Shown: positions 13,746 to 21,000, counted from the stretch's first letter. The stretch: DNA of 21,000 nucleotides from an uncultured Clostridia bacterium (GCA_959602045.1 CAUGRT010000043.1:1-21000), one strand, 5' to 3'. Notes: generated from the sequence alone by a model not told the origin. Made by a program: numbers and translations.

Positions 13746-15990
13746 ATTGTACTTCAATAAATTTCTTTTTATTTTCGGTAATTTCAATCTCGTATTTCTT
13801 ACCGCGGAACACACGCGTTACCTTTGCCGGAAGCATTTCCTCCGGCAGACACGGATCAATCTCCAATCCGTTCCATTTCGGCTTAATTCCTAACATATAC
13901 TGCGTTACCGCAATATACATCCATGCTGCCGTTCCCGTAAGCCAGCTTACATTTGCCAAGCCGAACTTATCGCTTTCCGGGCCAAAGATATTGGATGCGT
14001 AAACATACGGCTCTGCCTTATAACGCCATTCCCCTGCCTTTTTCTGCGCAATCATCGGCAGCAGCTGATGATAATACTTGTACGCATTTTCCGGGTGCTT
14101 GAGCATACACTCGGCAATAATCGCCCAGGTATTGGCATGGCAGAACACACTGCCGTTCTCGCCGCAGCCGGTATGATAATAAGTCAGCGGATCCTCCTTA
14201 GACGGATAGTCTTTCATGGACGGGTCAATCTTCTTAACCCCCAGAGGCGTATCCAAATACTTTTTCACGCTGTCCATCGCCAAAACCTGCTTTTCGGGAT
14301 CGCCCATGCCGCTGATAACTGCCCAGCTTTGCGCATTCAGCCAGATTTTTGCCTGCGGCTCTGCTTTAGAACCGATAAATCTGCCCTCGTCCGTAATGCA
14401 GCGAATAAACCACTCGCCATCCCATGCAGTTTCATTAACCGTTTTCTTCTGTTTCTCATAAATATCCAGATATTTTTGCTTATCCTCGCCCTTTAATTCA
14501 GCCAATTCCGCAATCTGTCGCAGCACCGTTCCGAATTGCATGGCTGTCCAAATACTCTCGCCCTTTCCTTTTCGGCAAACCTTAAAGAGCATATCATTCC
14601 AATCGGAGGACAGCATCAGCGGGAATCCATGTTCGCCGTAATTGGCAAGGCAAAAATCAATGGATTTTTTAATGTGTTCCCAAACCGTTGCTTTTCCGCC
14701 GTCATAGAACTCCACAACCTCATCCAGATAATCCAGCTTACCCTCTTCCATGATGATATGGTAGGTCGTCATAACCAGCCACAAATGATTATCCGAATGG
14801 ATTCGTGTAACCGGCTCCCAACCCTCGGTCGGGAAACAGTAGTGGTTGCAGTGACCGTCCTGATACTGCTGAGTAAACAGCAAATTCAGCTTATCCTTTG
14901 CGCGGCGCAAATCAAACGGAACCATTGCCAAAATATCCTGTGCCGTATCGCGAACACCTACACCGCGGAATGTTCCTGTCGCATAATAGCTGATATTCCG
15001 CGAAAACTGGAAATTCCGTTCCGCCTGATACGGATTCCAGATATTAATCATCGTCTGCGCGTCCTGATCCGGCAGTTCACATTGGAAATGCTCCAGATAC
15101 GCATCCCATTGCTCCTTTAAAGCCTCAAAAGATTTTTCCTCAAAATCCTTTTCGCGGCAATGTGCCACGCTCTTTTTGATTTCTTCCTCCGTCATGGCAG
15201 TACCCAAGAAGATATTGATCTCTTTTTCCTCTCCTGCCTTTAAGTCCACTTCTAATTGAAGCGCAAAACAAGGATCGCCGCCGAACATCGTCGAACCGGA
15301 GCAAGCGCCCTCCTCGACTCTTTGCGGATTTTCCTCACTTCGATAGCTGCCCACAAATTCATCACGGTCACAATCAAATGCCGTTACCGGCACATCTGCC
15401 GCAAAATAAACCAACGGCGTTTCGTCCGGCTTAGGCTGTGTTTCAACCCCATACCGATAAACCAGAATATCCTCCATATTATAACAGGAAAGCTGATGCT
15501 TGTTATAGCATTGCCATTGCAGCTCACGCATAAACTCCATCATACCCAGCTCTACATATGGAAAAATCGTAATCTTCTTATCTGTATCCGATTTCAGCTT
15601 CATATTCCAGATCAACGCATTTTCATATTTTCCGACAAAATATGTAACAACCGCCTGAACCCCGTTTCTTTCGGCTTTGAAACGCGTATAACCCATGCCA
15701 TGCGTGGACTGCCATTTTTCCGGTTTTACCGGGCAAGGCTCATTCGTCGGACACCATGTGTCAGCGCCATCCTTAATATAGGTATAAAAACCACTCCGAT
15801 CAGTCGGAAGATGGAAAAACCGATAGTGATTGATTCTCCAGATCTGCGGACTTTTATAAAAAGCCACACCGCCGCCTGCCTGCGACATCATGGTATGAAA
15901 TGTTCCGTTGGACAGATAGTTCATCCACGGCGTAGGCGTGTTGTATTTTGAAAAAGTAATTTCCTTTTTCTCATTATTAAATTGATACAT
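13744..15990 (-). CDS. GH94-type glycoside phosphorylase (cellobiose phosphorylase-like)
   Basis: The gene encodes 748 residues. The start at 15990 (MYQFNNEKKE) is preferred because GAAAGG lies 10 nt upstream; an ATG at 15999 would be only 1 nt from it. GH94 enzymes cleave beta-linked disaccharides with inorganic phosphate, giving a sugar 1-phosphate. Visible features are the N-terminal TPTPWMNYLSNG typical of the family, FRGVGVRDTAQDIL, GHCNHYCFP, the catalytic-acid motif SSDWNDML (D463 and D466), and QSWAVISGMG and NGSVFCHANTWAI near the phosphate site. It is shorter than classical cellobiose phosphorylases (about 810). There is no signal peptide, so it is cytoplasmic. The exact disaccharide cannot be predicted. 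Its promoter is a near copy of the fucU promoter, so it probably belongs to the same AraC regulon. Confidence 0.9.
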   Translation of the reverse strand: MYQFNNEKKEITFSKYNTPTPWMNYLSNGTFHTMMSQAGGGVAFYKSPQIWRINHYRFFHLPTDRSGFYTYIKDGADTWCPTNEPCPVKPEKWQSTHGMGYTRFKAERNGVQAVVTYFVGKYENALIWNMKLKSDTDKKITIFPYVELGMMEFMRELQWQCYNKHQLSCYNMEDILVYRYGVETQPKPDETPLVYFAADVPVTAFDCDRDEFVGSYRSEENPQRVEEGACSGSTMFGGDPCFALQLEVDLKAGEEKEINIFLGTAMTEEEIKKSVAHCREKDFEEKSFEALKEQWDAYLEHFQCELPDQDAQTMINIWNPYQAERNFQFSRNISYYATGTFRGVGVRDTAQDILAMVPFDLRRAKDKLNLLFTQQYQDGHCNHYCFPTEGWEPVTRIHSDNHLWLVMTTYHIIMEEGKLDYLDEVVEFYDGGKATVWEHIKKSIDFCLANYGEHGFPLMLSSDWNDMLFKVCRKGKGESIWTAMQFGTVLRQIAELAELKGEDKQKYLDIYEKQKKTVNETAWDGEWFIRCITDEGRFIGSKAEPQAKIWLNAQSWAVISGMGDPEKQVLAMDSVKKYLDTPLGVKKIDPSMKDYPSKEDPLTYYHTGCGENGSVFCHANTWAIIAECMLKHPENAYKYYHQLLPMIAQKKAGEWRYKAEPYVYASNIFGPESDKFGLANVSWLTGTAAWMYIAVTQYMLGIKPKWNGLEIDPCLPEEMLPAKVTRVFRGKKYEIEITENKKKFIEVQ

Positions 15991-16055
15991 TGCACTCATT
16001 CCTTTCTGCATACAAGGCACATACTTTATCTCTGTAAATCTGTGTTTTTGGATTT

Positions 16056-16084
16056 ATTATAACTTTAAAAAAGGTAAAAAGCAA
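16056..16084 (-). promoter_or_regulatory. Sigma70-type promoter of the GH94 gene
   Basis: The minus strand has TTGCTT (16079-16084), a 17-bp spacer and TATAAT (16056-16061), identical boxes to those of fucU at 12835-12863. Confidence 0.78.
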
Positions 16085-16120
16085 TGAATTTTTCAATATA
16101 AAACATGGAGATTTTGTCAT
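16085..16120. promoter_or_regulatory. Putative AraC-type operator, copy B
   Basis: This block matches copy A at 12864-12899 with two mismatches. Here the ATG of the regulator in copy A is ATA and no regulator gene follows, yet the block is preserved. That argues for selection as a protein-binding site rather than as a gene start. Confidence 0.6.
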
Positions 16121-16149
16121 AATATTCTGCGCTCCCCATTTTTCGCAGC

Positions 16150-16207
16150 AAAAAAAGACCGTAAAAACCGGCAGAAGCCGCCATACGGTTTTTACAGTCC
16201 TTTTTTT
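16150..16207. terminator. Terminator of the pflBA unit (bidirectional)
   Basis: A roughly 14-bp stem (GACTGTAAAAACCG with CGGTTTTTACGGTC on the minus strand, one wobble) is flanked by A and T runs on both sides. It lies 12 bp after the pflA stop and separates pflBA from the GH94 promoter. Confidence 0.9.
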
Positions 16208-16218
16208 ATTTTATTATT

Positions 16219-16953
16219 TTATGCATGACATTCCTGAATGCCCTGCTCTATGATTTCTCTTGCCCACTGCGCCTGTTCCTTCGTTGCGTCGGGCGTATCC
16301 TCCAACGGATAGGTGATTCCCAATTTTTCATATTTCGGTCTTGCCAACGAATGATATGGCAGGGTTTCCACTCTTTTTACATTGGATAACGTGCCGATGA
16401 ACCGACCGAGTTTTTTGAGGGACTCCTCCTCTAACGTAATGCCGGGAACAACCACGTGCCGAATCCAGACAGGGATATTTTTAGAATCCAGATATTTTGC
16501 AAAAGCAAGAATATTCTTATTGGATTGCCCCGTAAGCTCCCGATGCTTCTCGTCATCAATATGCTTAATATCAAGCATAACCAGATCCGTCACAGCCAAC
16601 AGCTGATCCACCGCCTCCGTATGCTCCGGATCAAACGCAATTCCGGAGGTATCAAGACAGGTATTAACACCCTTTGCCTTTGCCTCCGTAAAAAGCTCGG
16701 TTACAAAATCAAGCTGAAGCATCGGTTCGCCACCGCTGACGGTAATACCGCCCTCTTTGCCCCAGTAGTTTTTATAGCGCATTGCTCTTTGCAGCACCTC
16801 CGCCGCCGTATGCGTTTCTCCGCCCATTGTCCACGTATCGGGATTATGGCAATATTTGCACCGCATACTGCATCCGCGGACAAAAACCACAAAACGCACA
16901 CCCGGGCCATCCACAGAACCAAAGCTCTCAAATGAATGAATATATCCTATCAT
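16219..16953 (-). CDS. pflA: Pyruvate formate-lyase-activating enzyme (radical SAM)
   Basis: The gene encodes 244 residues (E. coli PflA is 246). The start ATG is at 16953 because CAGGAGG lies 7 nt upstream; a 22-codon extension to 17019 would read through the intergenic hairpin. PflA uses S-adenosylmethionine and a 4Fe-4S cluster to install the glycyl radical on PflB. The cluster motif is C28-x3-C32-x2-C35 (GCSMRCKYCHNPDTW). Also visible are ITVSGGEPMLQ (SAM-binding GGE), DLVMLDIKH and the C-terminal LPYHSLARPKYEKLG. It follows pflB on the same strand with an 89-bp gap holding a strong hairpin, so PflA is probably made at a lower level than PflB. Confidence 0.96.
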   Translation of the reverse strand: MIGYIHSFESFGSVDGPGVRFVVFVRGCSMRCKYCHNPDTWTMGGETHTAAEVLQRAMRYKNYWGKEGGITVSGGEPMLQLDFVTELFTEAKAKGVNTCLDTSGIAFDPEHTEAVDQLLAVTDLVMLDIKHIDDEKHRELTGQSNKNILAFAKYLDSKNIPVWIRHVVVPGITLEEESLKKLGRFIGTLSNVKRVETLPYHSLARPKYEKLGITYPLEDTPDATKEQAQWAREIIEQGIQECHA

Positions 16954-16974
16954 GTATAAACCTCCTGATAAACA

Positions 16975-17009
16975 TTCAGCCATCGGCTGAATCTCGACCG
17001 ATGGCTGAA
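16975..17009 (-). promoter_or_regulatory. Intercistronic hairpin between pflB and pflA
   Basis: A perfect 12-bp stem TTCAGCCATCGG/CCGATGGCTGAA (arms 16975-16986 and 16998-17009, 11-nt loop) has no T-tract behind it on either strand. It begins 33 bp after the pflB stop and ends about 10 bp before the pflA RBS. It may stabilise the pflB mRNA end or attenuate pflA. Confidence 0.7.
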
Positions 17010-17042
17010 CCAATTTCAAAATTAAACTTTCGTTTACTGAAA

Positions 17043-19295
17043 TTACATAGCTTTGTGGCAGGTACGTGAAATTACGTCCAACTGCTGCTCTTTTGTAAGG
17101 TCAATAAACTTAACTGCATAACCCGAAACACGGATTGTAAAGTTTGCATATTCTTCTTTTTCCGGATGTTCCATAGCGTCAATGAGCTTTTCTGTACCGA
17201 ATACGTTTACATTGAGGTGATGTGCACCCTGGTTGAAGTAACCGTCCAGTACGTGAACCAGATTCTCTGTACGCTCTTTGCTATCATGTCCCAATGCATC
17301 CGGGCTGATTGTCTGAGTATTGGAAATACCATCTAATGCCCATTCATACGGAAGCTTTGCAACAGAGTTCAAGGATGCTAACAATCCACTCTTCTCTGCG
17401 CCGTAGCTCGGGTTTGCACCCGGTGAAAGCGGCTCGCCTGCACGTCTGCCATCTGGCATTGCACCGGTTGCTTTTCCGTAAACAACGTTGGATGTGATTG
17501 TCAGAATTGAGGTTGTCGGCTCTGAATCACGATAGGTATGACGTTTCTTGATCATATCCAGGAATGTACCCAACAGCCATACTGCAATCTCATCAGCACG
17601 GTCATCATCATTACCGTAACGCGGGAAGTCACCCTCGGTTTCGTAATCTACGGCAATACCGGTTTCATCACGAATAACCTTTACCTTAGCATACTTAATA
17701 GCACTCAGGGAATCTACAACGTGTGAGAAACCTGCGATACCGGTTGCAAAAGTTCTGCGAACGTCAGTATCAATCAATGCCATTTCTTCTGCTTCATAGT
17801 AATACTTATCATGCATAAACTGGATCAGGTTCAATGTGTTGACATAAAGTCCTGCCAACCAATCCATCATAACGGTATACTTTTCAATAACCTCATCATA
17901 ATCCAGATACTCAGCAGTAATCGGTCTGTAGGAAGGTCCTACCTGCTCACGAGTCTTAACGTCAACACCGCCGTTAATTGCATAAAGTAAGCACTTTGCA
18001 AGGTTTGCTCTTGCTCCGAAGAACTGCATTTCCTTACCGGTCTGTGTAGCGGATACACAGCAGCAAATGGAGTAGTCATCGCCCCATACCGGCTTCATAA
18101 CGTCATCGTTCTCATACTGGATTGAGCTTGTTTCAATCGAGATGTGTGATGCGTACTTCTTGAAGCTATCCGGTAATGCTGCGGAATAAAGTACAGTCAA
18201 GTTCGGCTCCGGTGAAGGACCCATGTTTTCGAGAGTATGCAGGAAACGATAGTCGTTCTTTGTTACCATTGAACGTCCGTCAACACCGATTCCGGCAACC
18301 TCCAAAGTCGCCCATACGGGGTCGCCCGAGAACAGCTGATTGTAGGAAGGAATTCTTGCGAATTTAACCATACGCAACTTCATAACTAAGTGGTCGATTA
18401 ATTCCTGTGCTTCAGCCTCAGTAATCTTACCTGCCTTCAAATCTCTGTTAATATAAATATCCAGGAATGTCGAAATACGACCGATACTCATTGCAGCACC
18501 GTTCTGTGTCTTAATCGCACCCAAATATCCAAAGTACAGCCACTGAACTGCTTCCTTTGCGTTGGATGCCGGAGCTGAAATATCAAAGCCGTATGAAGCA
18601 GCCATTTCTTTCAGACCCTTTAATGCATTCACCTGCAAGGAGATTTCCTCACGCTGTCTGATAACTGCATCTGTCATAACGCCGTCGCCGCAGTTTGCGT
18701 AATCCTTCTTCTTTTCTTCAATCAAGAAGTCGATTCCGTACAAAGCCACACGACGATAGTCGCCGACGATTCTTCCACGTCCGTAGGTATCGGGAAGACC
18801 TGTAATAATCTTATTGTGTCTTGCCTTCTTCATTTCCGGTGTATAAGCGTCAAATACACCCTGGTTATGTGTACGGCTATATTCTGTAAAGATCTTGTGT
18901 AATTCGGGATCCGGAGTATATCCGTAGGTTTCGCAAGCCTGCTCTGCCATCTTAATACCGCCAAACGGCATAAATGCTCTCTTTAACGGCTTATCTGTCT
19001 GTAATCCGACAACTGCCTCAATGTCCTTTGTATTCTCACCGATGTATCCGGGCTTGTGTGATGTTAAAGTAGATACAATATGTGTATCCATATCTAATAC
19101 GCCGCCCTTAGCACGCTCCTCTTTCTGCAAAGCCTGAAGCATGTCCCACAGCTTCTTTGTGTTCTCTGTCGGACCGGCCAAAAATTCTTCATTACCATCA
19201 TAAGGCTCATAGTTCTTTTGTATAAAATCTCTAACATTAATTTCTTCTTTCCAGATACGACCCTCAAAGCCGTTCCATTGATCAAAATTAATCAT
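17043..19295 (-). CDS. pflB: Pyruvate formate-lyase (formate C-acetyltransferase)
   Basis: The gene encodes 750 residues (E. coli PflB is 760). The start is the ATG at 19295 with AAAGGAGG 8 nt upstream; the in-frame extension to 19403 crosses the promoter and is rejected. The enzyme converts pyruvate and CoA to acetyl-CoA and formate in mixed-acid fermentation and works only anaerobically through a glycyl radical. Visible key sites: the catalytic cysteines in DYSICCCVS (C412-C413, next to an extra C411), followed by MQFFGARANLAK, and the glycyl-radical motif RVSGYAVKF with G725 near the C-terminus. The extra cysteine is unusual compared with the A-C-C of E. coli. It is the first gene of pflBA, downstream of a LysR-type regulator. 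Confidence 0.97.
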   Translation of the reverse strand: MINFDQWNGFEGRIWKEEINVRDFIQKNYEPYDGNEEFLAGPTENTKKLWDMLQALQKEERAKGGVLDMDTHIVSTLTSHKPGYIGENTKDIEAVVGLQTDKPLKRAFMPFGGIKMAEQACETYGYTPDPELHKIFTEYSRTHNQGVFDAYTPEMKKARHNKIITGLPDTYGRGRIVGDYRRVALYGIDFLIEEKKKDYANCGDGVMTDAVIRQREEISLQVNALKGLKEMAASYGFDISAPASNAKEAVQWLYFGYLGAIKTQNGAAMSIGRISTFLDIYINRDLKAGKITEAEAQELIDHLVMKLRMVKFARIPSYNQLFSGDPVWATLEVAGIGVDGRSMVTKNDYRFLHTLENMGPSPEPNLTVLYSAALPDSFKKYASHISIETSSIQYENDDVMKPVWGDDYSICCCVSATQTGKEMQFFGARANLAKCLLYAINGGVDVKTREQVGPSYRPITAEYLDYDEVIEKYTVMMDWLAGLYVNTLNLIQFMHDKYYYEAEEMALIDTDVRRTFATGIAGFSHVVDSLSAIKYAKVKVIRDETGIAVDYETEGDFPRYGNDDDRADEIAVWLLGTFLDMIKKRHTYRDSEPTTSILTITSNVVYGKATGAMPDGRRAGEPLSPGANPSYGAEKSGLLASLNSVAKLPYEWALDGISNTQTISPDALGHDSKERTENLVHVLDGYFNQGAHHLNVNVFGTEKLIDAMEHPEKEEYANFTIRVSGYAVKFIDLTKEQQLDVISRTCHKAM

Positions 19296-19329
19296 TCGTT
19301 CTTCCTCCTTTTTTCTTCTTTGCCCTTGT

Positions 19330-19358
19330 ATTATAGCACGCTCTGCAAAAAAAGAAAA
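19330..19358 (-). promoter_or_regulatory. Extended -10 promoter of pflBA
   Basis: The minus strand has TGCTATAAT (extended TATAAT at 19330-19335). The -35 position (19353-19358) reads TTTTCT-like sequence and is poor, which suggests dependence on the extended -10 or on an activator. The 38-bp palindrome at 19358-19395 sits directly upstream. Confidence 0.65.
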
Positions 19359-19395
19359 TACCCAATTCGGAATAGTACTATTCCAAATTAGGTAT
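19347..19395 (-). terminator. Long palindrome after the LysR gene: terminator and/or pfl operator
   Basis: Two 19-bp arms (19358-19376 and 19377-19395) form a 38-bp palindrome centred on GTAC, with two mismatches that become G-U pairs in the minus-strand RNA. A T-rich tract follows (19347-19357, on the minus strand). It lies 8 bp after the LysR stop, so it can end that transcript. The same DNA lies just upstream of the pflB -35 region, a typical site for a dimeric regulator. Both uses may coexist. Confidence 0.78.
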
Positions 19396-19403
19396 ACCCC
19401 CAA

Positions 19404-20345
19404 TTACGATAATTTATGCTCTTTTTGTAATTTTTGTATCACTTTTTTCACTCTGTTAATAAAAAGCTTTTCCTGGCGGTTTAATTTATAGCCGTTTCGA
19501 TAAATCAGCACATCCTTATAGCGGTTGTCCTCAACATTGCACCGTTTTTCCACAAGCGGCATGGTGTTTAAGATATTGGTCGGAGTCGGCGACGTCCACA
19601 TGTAGGTGGTATGGATATTGCGCAAAAGCTCGAATTGACTTTCCCGTTCAAAAACCGCGATTTCTTTTCTTTCCTTATTATGGCGCCGCATCTCCATCAC
19701 TTTTGCCGCCGGAATAGAGGGAATGGTTAAATAACCGTGTGTAATTTCAATATATTCATCCAAATCCGAATATTCAATCTGCTTTTCCATCGCCAACGGA
19801 TTTTGCACCGACATAATCAGCTGATATTCAAATTCCCAAAGCGGATCAATCGCCAAATCATGTTCTTCTAAAAACTGCAAAAAATACTTTTCATAAATAG
19901 TCTGATACCGTATAATCGCAATATTGTTATCATTATTCACCACACTGTTAATGGCAACCAGAGAATTGGTTTCATGGTAACTGATGTCGATGCTTTTGCT
20001 GTCCGCCAATTCGGTGACAAACTCAATAAATGCCTGAGCAACGTAACACGCCATCGGCACCGACACATCAAATTTATGAACATCCGGCTCCCGATGCTTG
20101 TACATATTTTCAACTTCCTCGATCTGTGAAACGATATTCCGTGCATAGACCAAAAATTCTGCCCCATCCTTAGTCGGAACCACCCCTTTCGGCGTTCTGT
20201 TGAAAATCTTAATGCCTACGTTTTCCTCCAGTTCCCGAATGGCCTTGCTCAAATGCGGCTGATTCAAATACAAATTTTCCGCCGCTTTTGAAATCAACCC
20301 GGTCTTTTCCACTTCAAGCGCATATTTTAAATGTTCTATTTTCAT
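19404..20345 (-). CDS. LysR-family transcriptional regulator
   Basis: The gene encodes 313 residues. The N-terminal winged HTH (about 1-65) has the family pattern: LKYALEVEKTGLISKAAENL, NQPHLSKAIRELEENVGIKIF, then NRTPKGVVPTKDGAEFL. The rest is a periplasmic-binding-protein-like effector domain (about 90-290) that is unusually rich in asparagine and charged residues, with LAIDPLWEFEYQLIMS and EYIEITHGYL. LysR regulators usually act as tetramers responding to a small molecule. It has a near-consensus promoter of its own. It is co-directional with pflB, 108 bp upstream, separated by a palindrome. Control of pflBA is plausible but unproven, because LysR genes are more often divergent from their targets. 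Confidence 0.92.
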   Translation of the reverse strand: MKIEHLKYALEVEKTGLISKAAENLYLNQPHLSKAIRELEENVGIKIFNRTPKGVVPTKDGAEFLVYARNIVSQIEEVENMYKHREPDVHKFDVSVPMACYVAQAFIEFVTELADSKSIDISYHETNSLVAINSVVNNDNNIAIIRYQTIYEKYFLQFLEEHDLAIDPLWEFEYQLIMSVQNPLAMEKQIEYSDLDEYIEITHGYLTIPSIPAAKVMEMRRHNKERKEIAVFERESQFELLRNIHTTYMWTSPTPTNILNTMPLVEKRCNVEDNRYKDVLIYRNGYKLNRQEKLFINRVKKVIQKLQKEHKLS

Positions 20346-20393
20346 GTCCCTATCCCCTCACCATCGCTTGAAAATAATTTCTATTCAAAAAAA

Positions 20394-20422
20394 ATTATAC
20401 CAGATGTGTCCTCGTTTGTCAA
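20394..20422 (-). promoter_or_regulatory. Consensus sigma70 promoter of the LysR gene
   Basis: The minus strand has TTGACA (20417-20422), a 17-bp spacer and TATAAT (20394-20399), a full match to both boxes. Confidence 0.9.
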
Positions 20423-20494
20423 GTAAAAACGTATAATATTAAAATGGCTTACCTATGCGCTTTTTAAGCACAATTTATCTCATCAAAATCACAT

Positions 20495-20516
20495 TTGACA
20501 TACTTTTGACATACTT
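20495..20516 (+). repeat. 11-bp direct repeat downstream of the integrase remnant
   Basis: TTGACATACTT occurs twice in tandem (20495-20505 and 20506-20516), about 20 bp beyond the 3' end of the recombinase remnant. It could be part of an attachment-site or recombinase-binding region, or a chance AT-rich repeat. Confidence 0.35.
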
Positions 20517-20538
20517 TTACCTCTTCAAACATTTTAAG

Positions 20539-20672
20539 CTATCCTAAGTAATTACTCAACTTATGGATTACATCGTCATTATCATATCGCACATCTGCAT
20601 AAATATCCATTGTGGTTTGTATATTCTCATGTCCCATAATGGCTTGCACCGTCTTTAGCGGTACACCTGCAT
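20539..20672 (-). pseudogene. C-terminal remnant of a tyrosine recombinase (phage/ICE integrase)
   Basis: About 44 codons are recognisable: NAGVPLKTVQAIMGHENIQ, then TTMDIYADV with the nucleophilic tyrosine of XerC/D-type integrases, ending KLSNYLG and a stop. The upstream part with the R-x-x-R/H-x-x-R catalytic boxes is missing. The open frame continues to 20754 but there reads IS sequence, not integrase. It is the scar of an integrated element cut by the IS that begins near 20673. Confidence 0.78.
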
Positions 20673-20827
20673 TGGAGTGGTATAATATAAATAGAGTCGA
20701 CAAACACCCAAAAATCTGATATAATAAATCAGAAAGAGGGAAAGAAAATGTCAAAGTACAGCAAGGAATTTAAAGAGGAAGCGTTAAAACTGTCCGATGA
20801 AATAGGAGTCAAGAAGGCAGCACTGCA
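20673..20827 (+). mobile_element. Left-end fragment of an IS3-type insertion sequence
   Basis: Starts near TGGAGTGG at the point where integrase homology stops. It contains a TATAAT-like box, RBS GAGGGAAAG and the start of orfA. Sequence typical of orfA stops near 20820. Boundaries are inferred from loss of similarity, not from matched inverted repeats. Confidence 0.5.
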
Positions 20828-20837
20828 TGAACCATAG
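20748..20837 (+). pseudogene. Truncated IS3/IS911-family transposase orfA
   Basis: 29 codons from ATG to TAG: MSKYSKEFKEEALKLSDEIG followed by VKKAA, the N-terminal helix-turn-helix of IS3-family OrfA, then three or four foreign residues (LHEP) and a stop. Normal OrfA is about 90-100 residues. The break lies near 20820, where a second element appears to begin. RBS GAGGGAAAG is intact. Confidence 0.72.
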
Positions 20838-20883
20838 TCAAGTAAGTAGACACAAAAAAGCACAATTTTTTTAGGGGAGCAGG

Positions 20884-20994
20884 CTATTTTGTCTGCACCC
20901 AATATAAAGCTTCCGCTTCATTGGGTGTAAGCATATTAAGCATTCTGGAAATGTCAATAAAAGTGCAGTCGAAATTTACCCCAAATTTCTGAAA
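20884..20994 (-). other. Possible C-terminal fragment of a second mobile-element gene
   Basis: A minus-strand frame of 36 codons ends at 20884 with SRMLNMLTPNEAEALYWVQT plus K and a stop. Its upstream end meets a stop codon at 20995-20997, so the start is absent or frameshifted. Between it and the orfA break lies TGAACCATAGTCAAGTAAGT (20828-20847), which looks like an IS terminus. I do not recognise the family. Confidence 0.3.
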
Positions 20995-21000
20995 CTACTT

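Noticed and set aside
16456..16935. Plus-strand 159-codon frame opposite pflA
   Set aside because: pflA is unambiguous on the minus strand with its CxxxCxxC motif; the plus frame has no RBS and no recognisable domain.

Overview
The window looks like a low-to-moderate GC genome of an anaerobic Firmicute, most likely class Clostridia. The reasons are strong AGGAGG-type ribosome binding sites, TTGACA/TATAAT promoters with 17-bp spacers, U-rich intrinsic terminators, a glycyl-radical fermentation pair (pflB/pflA), PrsW, and a BspA-like leucine-rich-repeat surface protein. No rRNA, tRNA or CRISPR array was seen. Almost all genes are on the minus strand. The exceptions are an AraC-type regulator and an IS orfA remnant.

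Left part (1-7287). A BspA-like LRR surface protein runs off the left edge on the minus strand. Its 5' leader carries a sigma70 promoter, a roughly 110-nt nested stem structure that starts at the predicted transcription start, and a perfect UUCG-loop terminator just before the RBS. An internal segment is complementary to the terminator, so this is a riboswitch or attenuator candidate I cannot assign to a known class. Next come a GNAT acetyltransferase and a 1765-residue secreted modular protein (unknown N-terminal half, FnIII-like, Ig-like, InlB/Flg_new-like repeats, copper-amine-oxidase-N-like C-terminus). That protein is preceded by a 95-residue two-TM protein that is probably in the same operon.

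Middle part (7288-10384). A tightly overlapping operon encodes an ECF-type sigma factor, a 113-residue two-TM protein (paralogous to the 95-residue one), an unknown multi-TM protein and a PrsW-family intramembrane metalloprotease. This has the layout of a sigma / putative anti-sigma / site-1-protease stress circuit. Its roughly 320-nt leader holds 75-bp direct repeats and a MITE-like palindrome.

Right-middle part (10385-16207). FucU and FucI (minus) diverge from an AraC-type regulator (plus). The regulator converges on a GH94-type disaccharide phosphorylase gene (minus). A 65-bp promoter-plus-operator block upstream of fucU recurs almost unchanged upstream of the phosphorylase, so the AraC protein probably controls both units.

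Right part (16208-21000). pflB-pflA are followed by a bidirectional terminator and preceded by a LysR-type regulator, with a 38-bp palindrome between them. The right edge is a scar of mobile DNA: the last part of a tyrosine recombinase, cut by an IS3-type orfA remnant, which is itself followed by what looks like the end of another element.
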